A DNA stretch of 64,000 bases, taken from contig NC_067200.1 in the NCBI RefSeq assembly GCF_000699445.3, forward strand, positions 15,506,510-15,570,509, read 5' to 3'. Positions 15,501-24,617 of this stretch are shown one piece after another; the stretch's first letter is position 1; each line of letters opens with the position of its first letter. The notes beneath the pieces were generated by a model. That model saw only the letters and a program-made list of their open reading frames with translations. It was not told the origin of the DNA and ran no database searches. The position numbers were made by a program, and so were the translations under genes. Source of the DNA: Schistosoma haematobium (taxonomy: Eukaryota; Platyhelminthes; Trematoda; Strigeidida; Schistosomatidae).

Positions 15501-18500
15501 TTGTTTCCACTAATGTCCCTAGAGGTCATCAGAACCTCCAAAGAAGCATAAATTACCATGTATTTTGGTAATCCCAGTAACGATAACAGAACAACTCACA
15601 ATATTTCCTCATTAATCGAACCTTATAAGACCTATTTACCAATGATTACTTATTTAATACAATTTAGGAATATAAAATGTATTAATTTATTCTTATTTTC
15701 TAATTATCATCTTAAAAACATTCTTTAAAATCTCCAACATTTTCAGATACATATTAAAATAGCAATTTCCTCAAAACAAATATTATATTAAGCTAGCAGA
15801 TGAGATTAAATTACCATATTTTTACGGACTGCAATCTATGGTACACCCTTTATCACACGGTTGAAAATACATAGCCCTCTCAGCAAATACACTAAGTGGA
15901 CAATGAAACTTTTCTTTAAAACGTGAGAATAATCCAAGAAGTTTATAAAATGGTAAGAAACATTTGTGGAGATAACACATTAAAGAAAATAGAGCCTCTC
16001 GATTGAGCCGATACATTTAGTAAGAGCCGTAAGGACTACGACGATGACACGAGGTCAAGATGACCATCCAATATCTGTGGTCTCTTGTGCTTAACGATTG
16101 TCGATTTGCAGTCCGATGGCTTTTGGTCAACTGGACTAGAGATAATTGTCTATGCATGTAATTTTGTTGAAACACCAAATGACGTAGCAACTAGATAGCC
16201 TAAATTCCATAGTCGTTCAGGGACGTTTGAAATAATGGAAACGAAAGTGGGACAAGTTTTTTGCCACAAAGGGGGAACAGCTTGAAGAGGATAAGTTTGT
16301 GTTTTAAATAGACTTTTCCCTAATTCATTTCACGCGTTTGTTTGAAAGAATACAGAGATGACGATTAGTCTTATCGTACTAATGTGAATGTTTCAAAGAG
16401 TTTTAAGTTTTTAAAGAATGTTGAAAACTTTACATTTGAAGACTAATAACAAAATTAGAAGTTTCCATTAATCTTCCGAAAAAAAACGATTTTCCTCCAA
16501 TGGACAATACAAGCCTTTTAGGTTAACAGAACTAAAGGAGGACGTTGAACATTTATTGTATATTATTTATCAGTTAAAATTCATACCAATGTGAAGGTAA
16601 AACCCAAAAATCACTTTGTTAATTTAGTGGCATTCAGCATAATGAGGAATGCGATCGGATAGGCTTTTAAATACTATTTAATTTTGTAAACTACCAGTCT
16701 ACCATTTTTCTGACGCGGGATTACTTTTTAAATGTTTTCAAGCAGTTTATAAAAGCTGTACGATACTTCTATACCACCAATGTAAGAAACGTACTTCATC
16801 CTAAAGCCCGGTTTTAGCTAGCAACAAACTTAGATTATATAAGTGTTATTTTAAATTTAGTGCATTTGTGGTTCAACTAAAAGATTATGTGATACTTATC
16901 GCCGGTTCTACATTGTCACTGACTGACTGACTATCGCCGGTACACTAACAGGCCTGTTGACACTTCTGAGTTGACTCAAGTTAAATATTTACTTATTTTT
17001 GTCCTGGTAGCCTCATGAACAATATCTTGTCACATATCACACTAGTTAAGTCGGATATGAACAATAAACTAATTTGCATGGCTAGTACGGTACGCGAGAT
17101 TTATATATAGTCAGGGGATTTAATTGACGTGAAACACGGTTAGATAAGGTATGAGTAAGATGCAGGGAAAAATTTAAAGTTACTACATGAACTATGATCA
17201 GGAGTCGAGAAGTAACTTAAAACATAGTTTGAAGGAATTACTGGCAAGAGCATAAATAAAGACGAAATGGGTTTTAAAGGATAAAAAGAAGATACCTCTC
17301 ACCTTTCCAAGAACAAAACAACTAAATAAGTCATCCGTTCCAAATTTGCTTTTGCAGTAGGCGTACCCCAGGGTGAGTAATTACTTGGGAGAGTTAAACT
17401 TGTTAGATGGCGTTGAAGAGATCGAGAAAGCTCTTTGCTATATCTGACACGACCGACACCAGAAATGTTTTCCTCACAAACAGAAGAAGCAGACGAGTTG
17501 GATCCTTGGTGTACTGGTAAAGGAGCAGTCAAACCAGAATCGATCATCACCCGTAGATTCTCGACTGACATATTATTCATCACGTATATGAACAGCCTAT
17601 TAGGCGTAACCTGTGTACACGAGTCTTCTGACCACATTAAACACTGCAAAAGAATTTATTGTACAAAACAATTTCCAGCATAGACATAATTATTATTTAA
17701 TTTCCAATATACGACTAAATACCAATCCACAGAAAAATCACAGAAAATCTGAACCGGAATTTACCGCCTAGAAAACATTATACTATGTTATCATTTTAAA
17801 AATTTGGTGTCATTTCCCAGTCAGGACATAAGATATGAAATCTTACTAGGCTTTAGAAGAGTAAAACTTAGTACGCATTGTAAACAAGGAAATTACTCAG
17901 GTTACCGTAGTTATGATGTCTTTTTAGTCACATAAAGATATGACCAAGACGTGATTCAAAATACAAATTAACACGTTAAATAGAGAACGCCTTGACGAAT
18001 AAAGCTTCCAAGTCACAAAAACGTACTACATCATAGTATTAGAACGCTGTCCAGGCAGCAAAATTTATGATGCATAACTGCAAATCACCACCTCGATTCC
18101 TGACAGCCTAGTGTTACAGATAAGGAATAAAAACATCTCTCGCTACGAAGATATAAACATGTGACGAAGTGGTTTAACCACTAACAAGTCACAATAGCAC
18201 TTGAAACGGTAATAATAGCTGTGAGAAAGTTTGTAATGTGTAACTAAACTAAGAAGGGGGTGTAAGTGTGTACGATACCTTCAGTAATCAGACCTCGCGA
18301 TTTCTAGGACCGAAATCTAATAGTCAAAATCTTGAATAACAGACTGGTATGTACGAAAATGATACCCCTGAAGTATATCTGGACTTCAAAAAATTGGGTC
18401 CCCGGCTGTTTTGTAATGACGGAGGATTTACATTTAATTATAAAAACGATTGAAAAAATGGTACCGGCACATAACCATTGTAAATATAAACAATGGAAAA

Positions 18501-19815
18501 CCGATACCCCAGTTCTTTCAATATGTTAGGAAATATAACCGCACTGTTGGTTTGAATATTATATATATACAGTGATGAGACGCATTCTAAGTATTTATAT
18601 TTGAGCAATCACATCAGATATGTAGCATTTAAAGAGATAGCTCCCAAAGTATAGGAAATGGCCTACTAGTTCATGTTTTAAGATTAGGCAGAGTGAATAT
18701 TTAAACCAGATTTGCAATATTTTTACGCTAAAGAATTAAAATGCACGTCGCCATTGTGACTTTCACTAAGTTTCTAAAAACAGGAACTGTTGTATCACTA
18801 ATCCAAAAATTATGATAGGCAAATTGATAAGGGAAATCCATCTCATCGAAGTTCTTTAAGAAGACAAATGTGAGAAAGGTTTACAATGGTCAGGGATGGA
18901 GACGAAACAATAAACTGGAAAGTTAGGGTTTTGTAACGTACATATATAATTAACCACTCTTAAAAAGACAATTAAATAGTATCAGACAAAAATATGAAAA
19001 GAACTGAATATGTTTATGCTAAACTCAATTTAGGAAAATAACTACTAGAGGAATCGATCTAAAAATATAAATCCATTTGTATTTGAGAAACGTAGGATAA
19101 GCTTTCAAGCATCGAACTTTCTGTGATAATAAAATGAGAACATAAAACTTATTTTTATCACAAGATAAAGATGTACACAATTTTGCCATTATGCTCCGAT
19201 CTTAAATGTTTTCAATGTTTCGAAGGATAAAAAACAGAGGCTATTCCAAGACTCGTTATTTGCAAAATAAGTTATTGTAAGCATTTCCATGTAAAACTTA
19301 CTGCAAGATTTCGGACAGCAATATATGACTCCTTTAAAGAATTTGAAGAACTTTCTAAAAAAGGGAACATTTGAGTTTCTTCTGTACAAAGTTCTTTTGC
19401 AGGAAGGCGACAAATTTGCGAGGCTTTCTCAGCAGGCGTCAGAGTATCTTCAGGTTCTTCTTCAATAGGTTCATCCTCCGCACTTTCACTTTCAGCATCA
19501 TCCACATCGATATCACCCTCGACCAGACGCCTCCCGGTGGCATTGTTTTCTAACTCAGAATCTTCAAGCTCGTCATCGTCTTCATAAACCTCTACCCCAC
19601 ATTCATCTGACTTTTTGCTGGGGCTAGATTTAGGTGGATTCAATTTTGGTGCTTTGGTTTCGTCAAGTTCGTTCATCTCTTCCTGCAATTTAAGCAAACA
19701 CGTTTTGCAAGAAATTAATTCAACACCAGCCATGGACAGCTATAAGATGGTGCAGAAAATTCGTACAGTTATTGAGCCTATCTTGCAGATCTTAAATCAA
19801 CGTACGTCAATCCAA

Positions 19816-19861
<46 letters not shown>

Positions 19862-20407
19862 TATATATATATATAATTTTACTTCACACTTCGTAGTTTC
19901 ACTACGATACAAAATACACATTCGTAAACCTAAGTAACGAACTACGAATGATACGAGGCGGCGAATCCTTATAGCAATCAAAACCATAAAGCTGAAACTT
20001 CAAATAAAAAATAAACCCTCTAGATCTGGGAAAAATGAAGCCATGTTAACCTCAAAGATTGCCTTCGTGTTACACTGCATATGGACTACAACGCTCACCC
20101 CTTCAAGAAAGCAATAAGACCCGGATGCACCCAGAAAGTCAAAAATTAAATCAAATTACAACGTAGAGATGCAGCTAGAGAATTTGCTGAAGACGAAAAG
20201 CACTACGATCTGGAATAGAAACAAAAATAATTACATCTTTATTTGTGGCAGCAAATTCAGCATGGCTTGGAACAAGCATTGTTTGGACCGGCGCATGAGA
20301 TGGGCGGAAGCCTCGTTTAACACTGCGACCTCGAGGCATGTCTTTGAAAACTGGTTTCACTGGAGTTACGGAACGACCTTCAAAGTGAAAACGTTCAAAT
20401 TGGAGAA
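1..20407 (-). CDS. KDM1A: Lysine-specific histone demethylase 1 (LSD1/KDM1A) orthologue, multi-exon, 3' part outside window
   Basis: Ten exons on the minus strand join in consistent codon phase: 20407-20235, 19682-19302, 17643-17303, 15172-14821, 14312-14231, 12283-12031, 6715-6625, 4160-3925, 2924-2718 and 53-1 (continues off the edge). Domain order follows human LSD1: acidic/basic N-terminus, SWIRM, FAD-binding GAGISG motif, DRVGGR and GAMVVTGL motifs, then the helical tower and the DWHLA segment that returns to the oxidase domain. Known family role: nuclear FAD-dependent removal of mono- and dimethyl groups from histone H3 Lys4, with CoREST bound to the tower. The catalytic lysine and substrate half lie beyond base 1. 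The initiator exon was not found upstream of 20407. SWIRM and tower both carry insertions compared with vertebrate LSD1. Confidence 0.93.
520..568. repeat. (TA)n microsatellite
   Basis: About 24 uninterrupted TA dinucleotides inside a KDM1 intron. The Tyr-Ile-rich 77-codon frame over this stretch is an artefact of the repeat. Confidence 0.95.
1819..2406. repeat. 588-bp direct repeat, copy A
   Basis: Aligns without gaps to 15546-16133. I noticed only two substitutions, at the positions matching 1826 and near 2026. Both copies hold the same 64-codon minus-strand frame (2289-2095, beginning [13 protein letters not shown]), which resembles nothing I know. A second homologous block follows at about 2568-2640 versus 16137-16217; copy A has about 160 extra bases between the two blocks. 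Probably a dispersed, non-autonomous repeat. Confidence 0.8.
2718..2924 (-). CDS. KDM1A: KDM1 exon, descending tower helix
   Basis: Acceptor ATTTCACCAG, donor GTAAGT, 207 nt. Encodes [20 protein letters not shown] and [16 protein letters not shown], an amphipathic helix in the place of human [21 protein letters not shown]..ANPP. The last two bases AA plus A of the next exon make Lys. Confidence 0.9.
2925..6624. other. KDM1 introns around exon 3925-4160
   Basis: Apart from the exon at 3925-4160 I see no coding sequence, RNA gene or recognisable element here. Scattered short open frames lack splice context or homology. Confidence 0.6.
3925..4160 (-). CDS. KDM1A: KDM1 exon, tower helix and Ser/Asn-rich tip
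   Basis: Acceptor TTCCATAG, donor GTAATC, 236 nt. [20 protein letters not shown] aligns to human [20 protein letters not shown]. The rest (about 50 residues) is low-complexity, rich in Ser, Asn, Gln and Thr, and replaces the short turn at the top of the human tower. Confidence 0.9.
6625..6715 (-). CDS. KDM1A: KDM1 exon, first tower helix
   Basis: A 91-nt exon too short to stand out as an open frame. Acceptor AAAATTATAG, donor GTGAGT. It reads [20 protein letters not shown] then [10 protein letters not shown] and enters phase 0 before MVIERKN. This corresponds to human [28 protein letters not shown], the ascending helix of the tower that carries the CoREST-binding surface. Both flanking phases fit. 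Confidence 0.88.
7973..8750 (-). repeat. Left inverted arm of the Penelope-like element
   Basis: Reverse complement of 9466-10246 over about 780 bp. It carries the last part of the endonuclease frame (8628-8413, minus) and the whole 3' untranslated region. Confidence 0.9.
7985..8047 (-). ncRNA. Hammerhead ribozyme-like motif, inverted copy
   Basis: Reverse-complement copy of the motif at 10171-10233, with the same core, stem I and stem III and no change noticed. It lies near the outer end of the left arm, so transcripts of either strand across the element would contain one sense copy. Confidence 0.6.
8764..9805 (+). pseudogene. Penelope-like reverse transcriptase-GIY-YIG endonuclease, 5'-truncated and frameshifted
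   Basis: The frame opens within the RT domain: [18 protein letters not shown] (fingers/palm motif) and [10 protein letters not shown], the YxDD catalytic box, at about 8880-8905. The frame breaks near 9140-9150: codons before read [15 protein letters not shown], and those after the shift read [15 protein letters not shown]. It resumes at 9209 and ends at 9805 with SLPW. The C-terminal domain has [20 protein letters not shown] and FKEHIPN. This is the Penelope-type GIY-YIG nuclease with its Cys-containing linker, although GIY-YIG itself has drifted to SSYIS. The N-terminal RT half is absent and replaced by the inverted arm, so this copy cannot encode an active enzyme. Confidence 0.88.
9466..10246 (+). 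repeat. Right inverted arm of the Penelope-like element
   Basis: Contains the endonuclease C-terminus, the stop codon near 9803 and the 3' untranslated region, ending in the hammerhead-like motif and GCACCAACCTTTGTTC. Pairs with 7973-8750. Confidence 0.9.
10171..10233 (+). ncRNA. Hammerhead ribozyme-like motif in Penelope 3' end
   Basis: The core CTGATGAG at 10182-10189 is followed by AACCTAA and CGAAA. Stem I can form between GGTTG / GCA upstream and TGC / CAACC downstream. Stem III is the hairpin TAAAATGAATTCATATTA, followed by the cleavage-type triplet CTC at 10221-10223. This is the type I layout. Stem II is very weak: only its closing G-C pair is evident. Penelope-like elements are known to carry minimal hammerheads in their terminal repeats. 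The motif is seen directly; activity is inferred and uncertain. Confidence 0.62.
10247..12030. other. KDM1 intron, no feature recognised
   Basis: A+T-rich intron between the Penelope-like element and exon 12031-12283. Open frames at 10357-11342 show no homology or splice context that I recognise. Confidence 0.55.
12031..12283 (-). CDS. KDM1A: KDM1 exon, amine oxidase segment leading to tower
   Basis: Acceptor CTTTTAG, donor GTAAGT, 253 nt. Encodes [43 protein letters not shown] and [13 protein letters not shown]. These match human GGNPMAVVSKQVNMELAKI, CPLYEANG, VEQEFNRLLEATSYL and VSLGQALEVVIQ. The exon ends after two bases (AA), completed to Lys by the first base of exon 6715-6625. The next downstream intron (6716-12030) holds the Penelope-like element. 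Confidence 0.95.
12284..14230. other. KDM1 intron, no feature recognised
   Basis: A slightly less A+T-rich block at about 13880-14100 has overlapping plus-strand frames of 63 and 66 codons. I recognise no domain in either and treat it as old repeat debris. Confidence 0.5.
14231..14312 (-). CDS. KDM1A: KDM1 exon, DRVGGR and GAMVVTGL motifs
   Basis: Acceptor TTCTTCAG, donor GTGAGT, 82 nt. It reads [20 protein letters not shown] then AMVVTGL. These are the two most conserved FAD-contacting stretches of LSD1 (human [31 protein letters not shown]). It ends with one base that joins CT of the next exon to make Ser. Confidence 0.95.
14821..15172 (-). CDS. KDM1A: KDM1 exon, end of SWIRM and FAD-binding motif
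   Basis: Acceptor CGTCTAG, donor GTATGT, 352 nt, leaving phase 0. It encodes [10 protein letters not shown] (end of SWIRM), a Ser/Ala/Thr-rich linker of about 60 residues, then [20 protein letters not shown] and [16 protein letters not shown] is the dinucleotide-binding GxGxxG loop of the flavin amine oxidase fold. A 129-residue open frame starting at an ATG at 15117 is only part of this exon plus intron read-through. Confidence 0.95.
15546..16133. repeat. 588-bp direct repeat, copy B
   Basis: Near-identical and co-oriented with 1819-2406, in another KDM1 intron. The 64-codon minus-strand frame at 16016-15822 is identical at protein level. Homology continues into 16137-16217 without the spacer present in copy A. 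Confidence 0.8.
16218..17302. other. KDM1 intron, no feature recognised
   Basis: Non-coding between repeat copy B and exon 17303-17643. There is a short direct repeat of ATCGCCGGT near 16900-16942. Nothing else supported. Confidence 0.5.
17303..17643 (-). CDS. KDM1A: KDM1 exon, central SWIRM with long insertion
   Basis: Acceptor TTTTGCAG, donor GTGAGA, length 341 nt, phase 0 in and phase 2 out. The opening [14 protein letters not shown] aligns with LQLWLDNPKIQLT of human SWIRM. The exon ends [13 protein letters not shown] and its last two bases AG plus the first A of the next exon make Arg, giving [10 protein letters not shown] as in human LERHGLINFG. Between these anchors lie about 70 residues rich in Ser, Asn and Thr that have no counterpart in vertebrate LSD1. 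Confidence 0.88.
17644..19301. other. KDM1 intron, no feature recognised
   Basis: Non-coding between two SWIRM exons. No element or RNA gene recognised. Confidence 0.5.
19302..19682 (-). CDS. KDM1A: KDM1 exon, acidic region and start of SWIRM domain
   Basis: The acceptor is a pyrimidine-rich tract ending in TTGCAG before 19682, and the donor is GTAAGT after 19302. Length 381 nt, phase 0 at both ends. The first two thirds is strongly acidic ([15 protein letters not shown], then [15 protein letters not shown]). The last third starts the SWIRM domain: [20 protein letters not shown] then SYIAVRNLA, matching the LSD1 pattern QSRLP..RMTSQE..CFP...LFIRNRT. An alternative reading would open at an ATG at 19733 inside the same frame, but the splice acceptor and the phase match favour 19682. 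Confidence 0.9.
19817..19857. repeat. (TA)n microsatellite
   Basis: About 20 TA units followed by a second short TA run. It lies in the intron between KDM1 exons 19302-19682 and 20235-20407. Confidence 0.95.
20235..20407 (-). CDS. KDM1A: KDM1 exon, N-terminal basic region
   Basis: Acceptor ATTAG precedes 20407 and a GTAATT donor follows 20235. The 173-nt exon begins with two bases that complete a codon from an unseen upstream exon and ends in phase 0. It reads [13 protein letters not shown], then a basic stretch [14 protein letters not shown] and [18 protein letters not shown]. It joins in frame to the next exon. No domain is recognised; N-terminal tails of LSD1 proteins are generally poorly conserved. 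The upstream exon with the start codon is missing from what I can read. Confidence 0.75.
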
Positions 20408-20599
20408 CTAATGACAATCATTTAAACTAAATTGCACAATTACAGACGTGTGAAATCAACATTTACGCATTGGTTGCTTGAAGCATGGACCGAGTTTAGC
20501 TCTTGCATTTTTCCTGAAAGGCGTTTTGGACTAATTACCACTCAGTTCCTCAATCTAAAAACAGAGTCTTCATTTTGTGCTAAACAAGTCTTCGGTTTT

Positions 20600-23500
20600 C
20601 AGTAATAAGGATAGGTCTATCAACCCATATTAATCCTTGCAGTTTTTACCACTGTTGAGGCTCGATCGCGTTTTGAACATATCAAGAGAAGGTGCTGATG
20701 TTACATGTTCTGGTAGATAATTTCAGTAATTCAATACTCGGTGCAAGAACGAAACTCCAGACATAGACGATTCGATCTCGGTTTTTGATTTTTCTTCGAA
20801 TGTCCTCTCAAACGATCAGTCCTAGATGGAAAGAAGATGACTCATATTAATATCAACTTTATTGTTCAGTATACGATAAACCAATATTAGATCACCCCAT
20901 ATTCTACGGTAAGATAACGGAAATAAGTCGTGGTGTCTCAGTCTCTCTTCATGAGATAGGCCAGATAGACCTTTTACCATTTTTGGTCCCTCGTCGTTGA
21001 ACTCGTTCCATCACATCCGCCTCATACTTGAAACAAGGACTCGCTGCTTGAATCCCATACTCTAAATGTGGTCGCACGAAAGCCTAGTATGACAATCTAA
21101 ACATTTCTTCATCCTAATACGGGAAAGACTTACGAATAGACTTAATACTCTATGGCCTTTTGCAGCGGCAGCTTTGCAGTGACTGGTAGTTTTGAGATCA
21201 CTGCTTACTATGACTCCTAAATCTTTATAACTTCTTACTATGGGTAATATGAATCCACATATTGTGTAGTGATACGAAACATCATAGTTATTTCATTGCA
21301 TCGCCACACTCTTATAGGATTTACCTCTAGTGACCACCTGTCCATCCATGCCACCAACGGGTCGAGATCATCCTGTAATACAATTTTGCCTGACATGCTG
21401 CGTATGGGTCTTCAAATTTTCGTGTCATCGGCAAAGAGTAAAACGGATGATTTTGCTATAGTTGGTAGTCTATTTACAAAAAGTAAAAAGATGTGGTGTT
21501 TGAATGAACTAAGGATAACTTTGTACTTCTTGAATGCTTGATTTGGAATTCTAAACCCAGTACATTCGTTTGTCCATATATAGTACTTCTTGATCCGATT
21601 ACGTCATTTCTGGGATTCTTAGTGCATACTATAATTCAAATACTCCAGATTATCACAAAAGAGAAAGGAACCAAGGATTGTGCCTCGGTAAACTCCATTT
21701 TTTAAGATTTTTACAACGAGAGAGCTCCATTAACCCTTACCCTTTGTCTTGTAGTGACTCACATTTATCACGAGAACACGACTGGTTTAATAAAACAATT
21801 ATTATTATAACCAACTGTACCAGTGTTTGTTTTAATGTGCTTTTGTTTGACTGCGCTAATGACAGCTATATTGTGCTTCCATTCTTATACATACACTTTG
21901 ATTGTGACTTCGCGCGAATTCGGTTACGTTCTGTAACCAAGCTTGTATCCTGGCACGATCTCGGTATCCTAACGATACCACGCGATCGCCAGCAAATATA
22001 TCTCGACCTGGTCCATTAACTGCCTTCTGATATTTGGCTTCTCGGGGATTTTATGGATCTATTTGGTTACGTTCAACCTTCGCCTTCTGATTTACTTGGC
22101 ACGTGTTTCTTTGTAGCGGTGTTCATAGTTAATCCCAACTCGACGCCACGCTACAGTCTTTTGTCATGGAGAAAGCTAATTATCCAATCTACGAATGTAT
22201 AAAGGATTCCAAAACATTCCAGTTTTTATTGAAGACCAGAATTGGAGACCTTATCGAAAGCTTTGTTTAGATCTTTGATAACCACTTCTACAGTAATATT
22301 ACGATCTTTCACCGCAATGAGAAGATTTGTCAAACATAACAGGTCTCTCCGAAAACTATGTTGCTCCCTGGATAAAAGATTATGCTCTTTCATATAGTTT
22401 ATAACAGCTATCCGAATACTTTTCTACATTTCTTTTACAACTGCACTAGTTAGGCTGACGTCGATAATTATCAACTCAATCTCTACTCTCTGCCTTATAC
22501 ACCGGACTAATTATGGCGCCTTTCCAGTCCCTGGGTAGTCTGGACTGCCACAGAGACATATCAAACAGTATGGCTATAGGTTCAGCAATTATATCTGAAA
22601 CGGCTTTCATAATGCAAGGATGGATACCGTTAGGACGAATGGACTCATCGAGTTCAAGCTGCTGAAGTAGTCTTAAGACAGTGCCTTTCTCAGTAACTAC
22701 AGATTCTATCAACAAGCCGCCACAATCACAATGAATCGTTGGTCGTTCCTCATTACTGATGGAAAACACTACTGAAATAATCAAATGAGGCTTCAGCTTG
22801 TTCGGTATCATTTCTTGCCAATATTAACGAATTTTCATGTATCAAACGTGATGGGATTCCATCACTTTTCTGAGTTCGTTTTATTTACGAGTATAAACGT
22901 TCCGGACTATATGACAATCTAGTCTTACTTATTAACGCTTAACAAGCACTCCTAATTTTACAATAACTGGATCTGTACTTTTCTAAGCCAGTGGAGATGA
23001 ACATATTCCAGCGCTTTTTCCCACGTCTAAGAAGTCTCTTGACTTGTCTACGTTGTACCAAGTATGGTATGAACGAGGACGTAACTGAATTAAACTTGCC
23101 TTTAAATACAAACCATGCTTCTTTAACAGGTGAGCTAGTATCTACTGACCAATTTGTCATAGCAGCACACTCCTGAATGGCTGATAAACACCGCTTGAAT
23201 TTTGCGAACAGCATAAAAGTTCTGGTGAGCGAAGAACCTCTTCTGCAACTTCTTCATTCTAATTATAAATTTGTAGGGAATTTAATCTCTTTCCAAATGG
23301 AACGATTAAATCTGAATGTGTTTTGCAGATTACGATACAGAAAATGTAAATTGGTGTTAACATCGCTGGAACAAAAGACAAATTCCAACTAAGAACATGC
23401 AGTAGAATTTCAAGGTACGGTCAGTCGGTGTTTGAATAGATCCTGAAAGAAACCAAAGTGATTTTTTTCCTACTGAAGTGCATGAGCGTTTTTCCGCAAT

Positions 23501-24150
23501 TTGTTGGCAGGCTTCTATTGTGTGATCACTGCTTGGGAATCGAAGACTATTATACTCTTTGTTTGAAAGAGCGTTGTGTAGACAACGCAAGTCCAATAGG
23601 CCAGCTTTTTCGATGGGCTTAATGAATGTCTGTGTCCAATTTTTGTTTCTAGTACTTCGGAGATTATTTTAAAGTGAGTGAAACCATGTAACGGGTTCTG
23701 GCCAACATATGGCCTATTGAAATCGCCACCCATTCAGTTAGTTAGAGGTTGGATGGGAACATCAGTCATGAGGCTAAGAGAGAACTAAGTTGTCAAGGCG
23801 GGTTTCAGATTTATAGTTTTGGCATGAATATTCGCATAGTCGTCCGTACGAGTCTCAGTTACTAATAAAAAATTACGTTGGTGTCTAGTTACAAATTATC
23901 ATGATTTCTTAAGCACTAGGATCTTTTTAAATATCGAAAGATTGTTAGTGAAGGAGGTCTCTTTGAAGCCCTAGAGAAATCATGAAGTATACGGAGGGAT
24001 TCACTTTTGTTTACTTTTCACAATCTCCAACATACGTATCAATTATTCGTTAGTTCGAAATTTTGTAGATATGATTTTGACAAACACCGTGTTTGCACCA
24101 TCGAGCATGTTGACATCATTGTTTTACACATGCACTGAAGTCTACTGCAG
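20600..24150 (-). mobile_element. CR1-like non-LTR retrotransposon, degenerate
   Basis: Reading right to left gives the order expected of EN-RT. There is an endonuclease relic (GGDFNRPYV, frame 23733-23515) and a linker frame 23214-22939. RT N-terminal motifs include LDESIRPNGIHPCIMK and LPRDWKGAIISPVYK (frame 22811-22476). A GVYRGTILGSFLF segment near 21640-21690 corresponds to the SGVPQGS.LGP motif. The C-terminal SYKDLGVIVSSDLKTTSHCK region lies around 21220. Stops and shifts are numerous. The LPEHVTSAPS-like end near 20690 is typical of CR1/SR1-type elements. Boundaries are approximate. Confidence 0.75.
21690..22135. other. About 430-bp insertion inside CR1-like RT (solo LTR or MITE candidate)
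   Basis: CR1-like RT coding on the minus strand reads up to an FLHDK segment near 22175, stops making sense for about 430 bp, and resumes at GVYRGTILG near 21690. The inserted block is less A+T-rich than its surroundings. Its ends contain TACAACG (left) and CTTTGTAG (right), a short inverted match. No open frame with recognisable content. Confidence 0.5.
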
Positions 24151-24156
24151 CCTCTG

Positions 24157-24425
24157 AATTCATTTCACTCTAACAAGAAATAATATGAATTTAATCTAAT
24201 TTACTATACCTCTGTCTGTTCTACTTCAAAATGTTAAGCAACGTTTGGCGTTCATATCCAAGTGCCTTGCTGCTCTTCTGTTTCTCATTTTTTCAAAATC
24301 TTGCTCTGAGGGCACAGCTATGGAACTTCTGACGTCTGGAACAAACTTGACGTACGCGTCTCCTCAACCTCATAGTTTACAGCAAGCGCTCTACGAGTCT
24401 ACTTTATAACAAGTATAAACTTAAT
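24157..24425 (+). repeat. Third, direct copy of a segment of the 1.6-kb inverted repeat
   Basis: Near-identical and co-oriented with 33612-33880, so inverted relative to about 25390-25660. It begins TTCATTTCACTC and ends AATAAGTTG. The arms then read GGAAGCATGC while this copy reads TATTGTATAA, which marks a clear junction. Confidence 0.85.
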
Positions 24426-24617
24426 AAGTTGTATTGTATAAATACTCAGCGTAACCAGAATTCTAACACACATCGCGTCAACGCGATGTTGCTTAGGAAA
24501 GTATTCTGAAGATTATACTAAGTGTATTACTAAAGTATAAACATAGTCCTAAGCCCTCCAAGACAACCACGCGAATGTAATGTTAATCAATCCCATTAAC
24601 TTTATATATTTAACGAC

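Noticed and set aside
24471..24490. ACATCGCGT-CA-ACGCGATGT palindrome as a regulatory site
   Set aside because: A short perfect palindrome between repeat blocks with no context. It may be chance or part of an unknown repeat.
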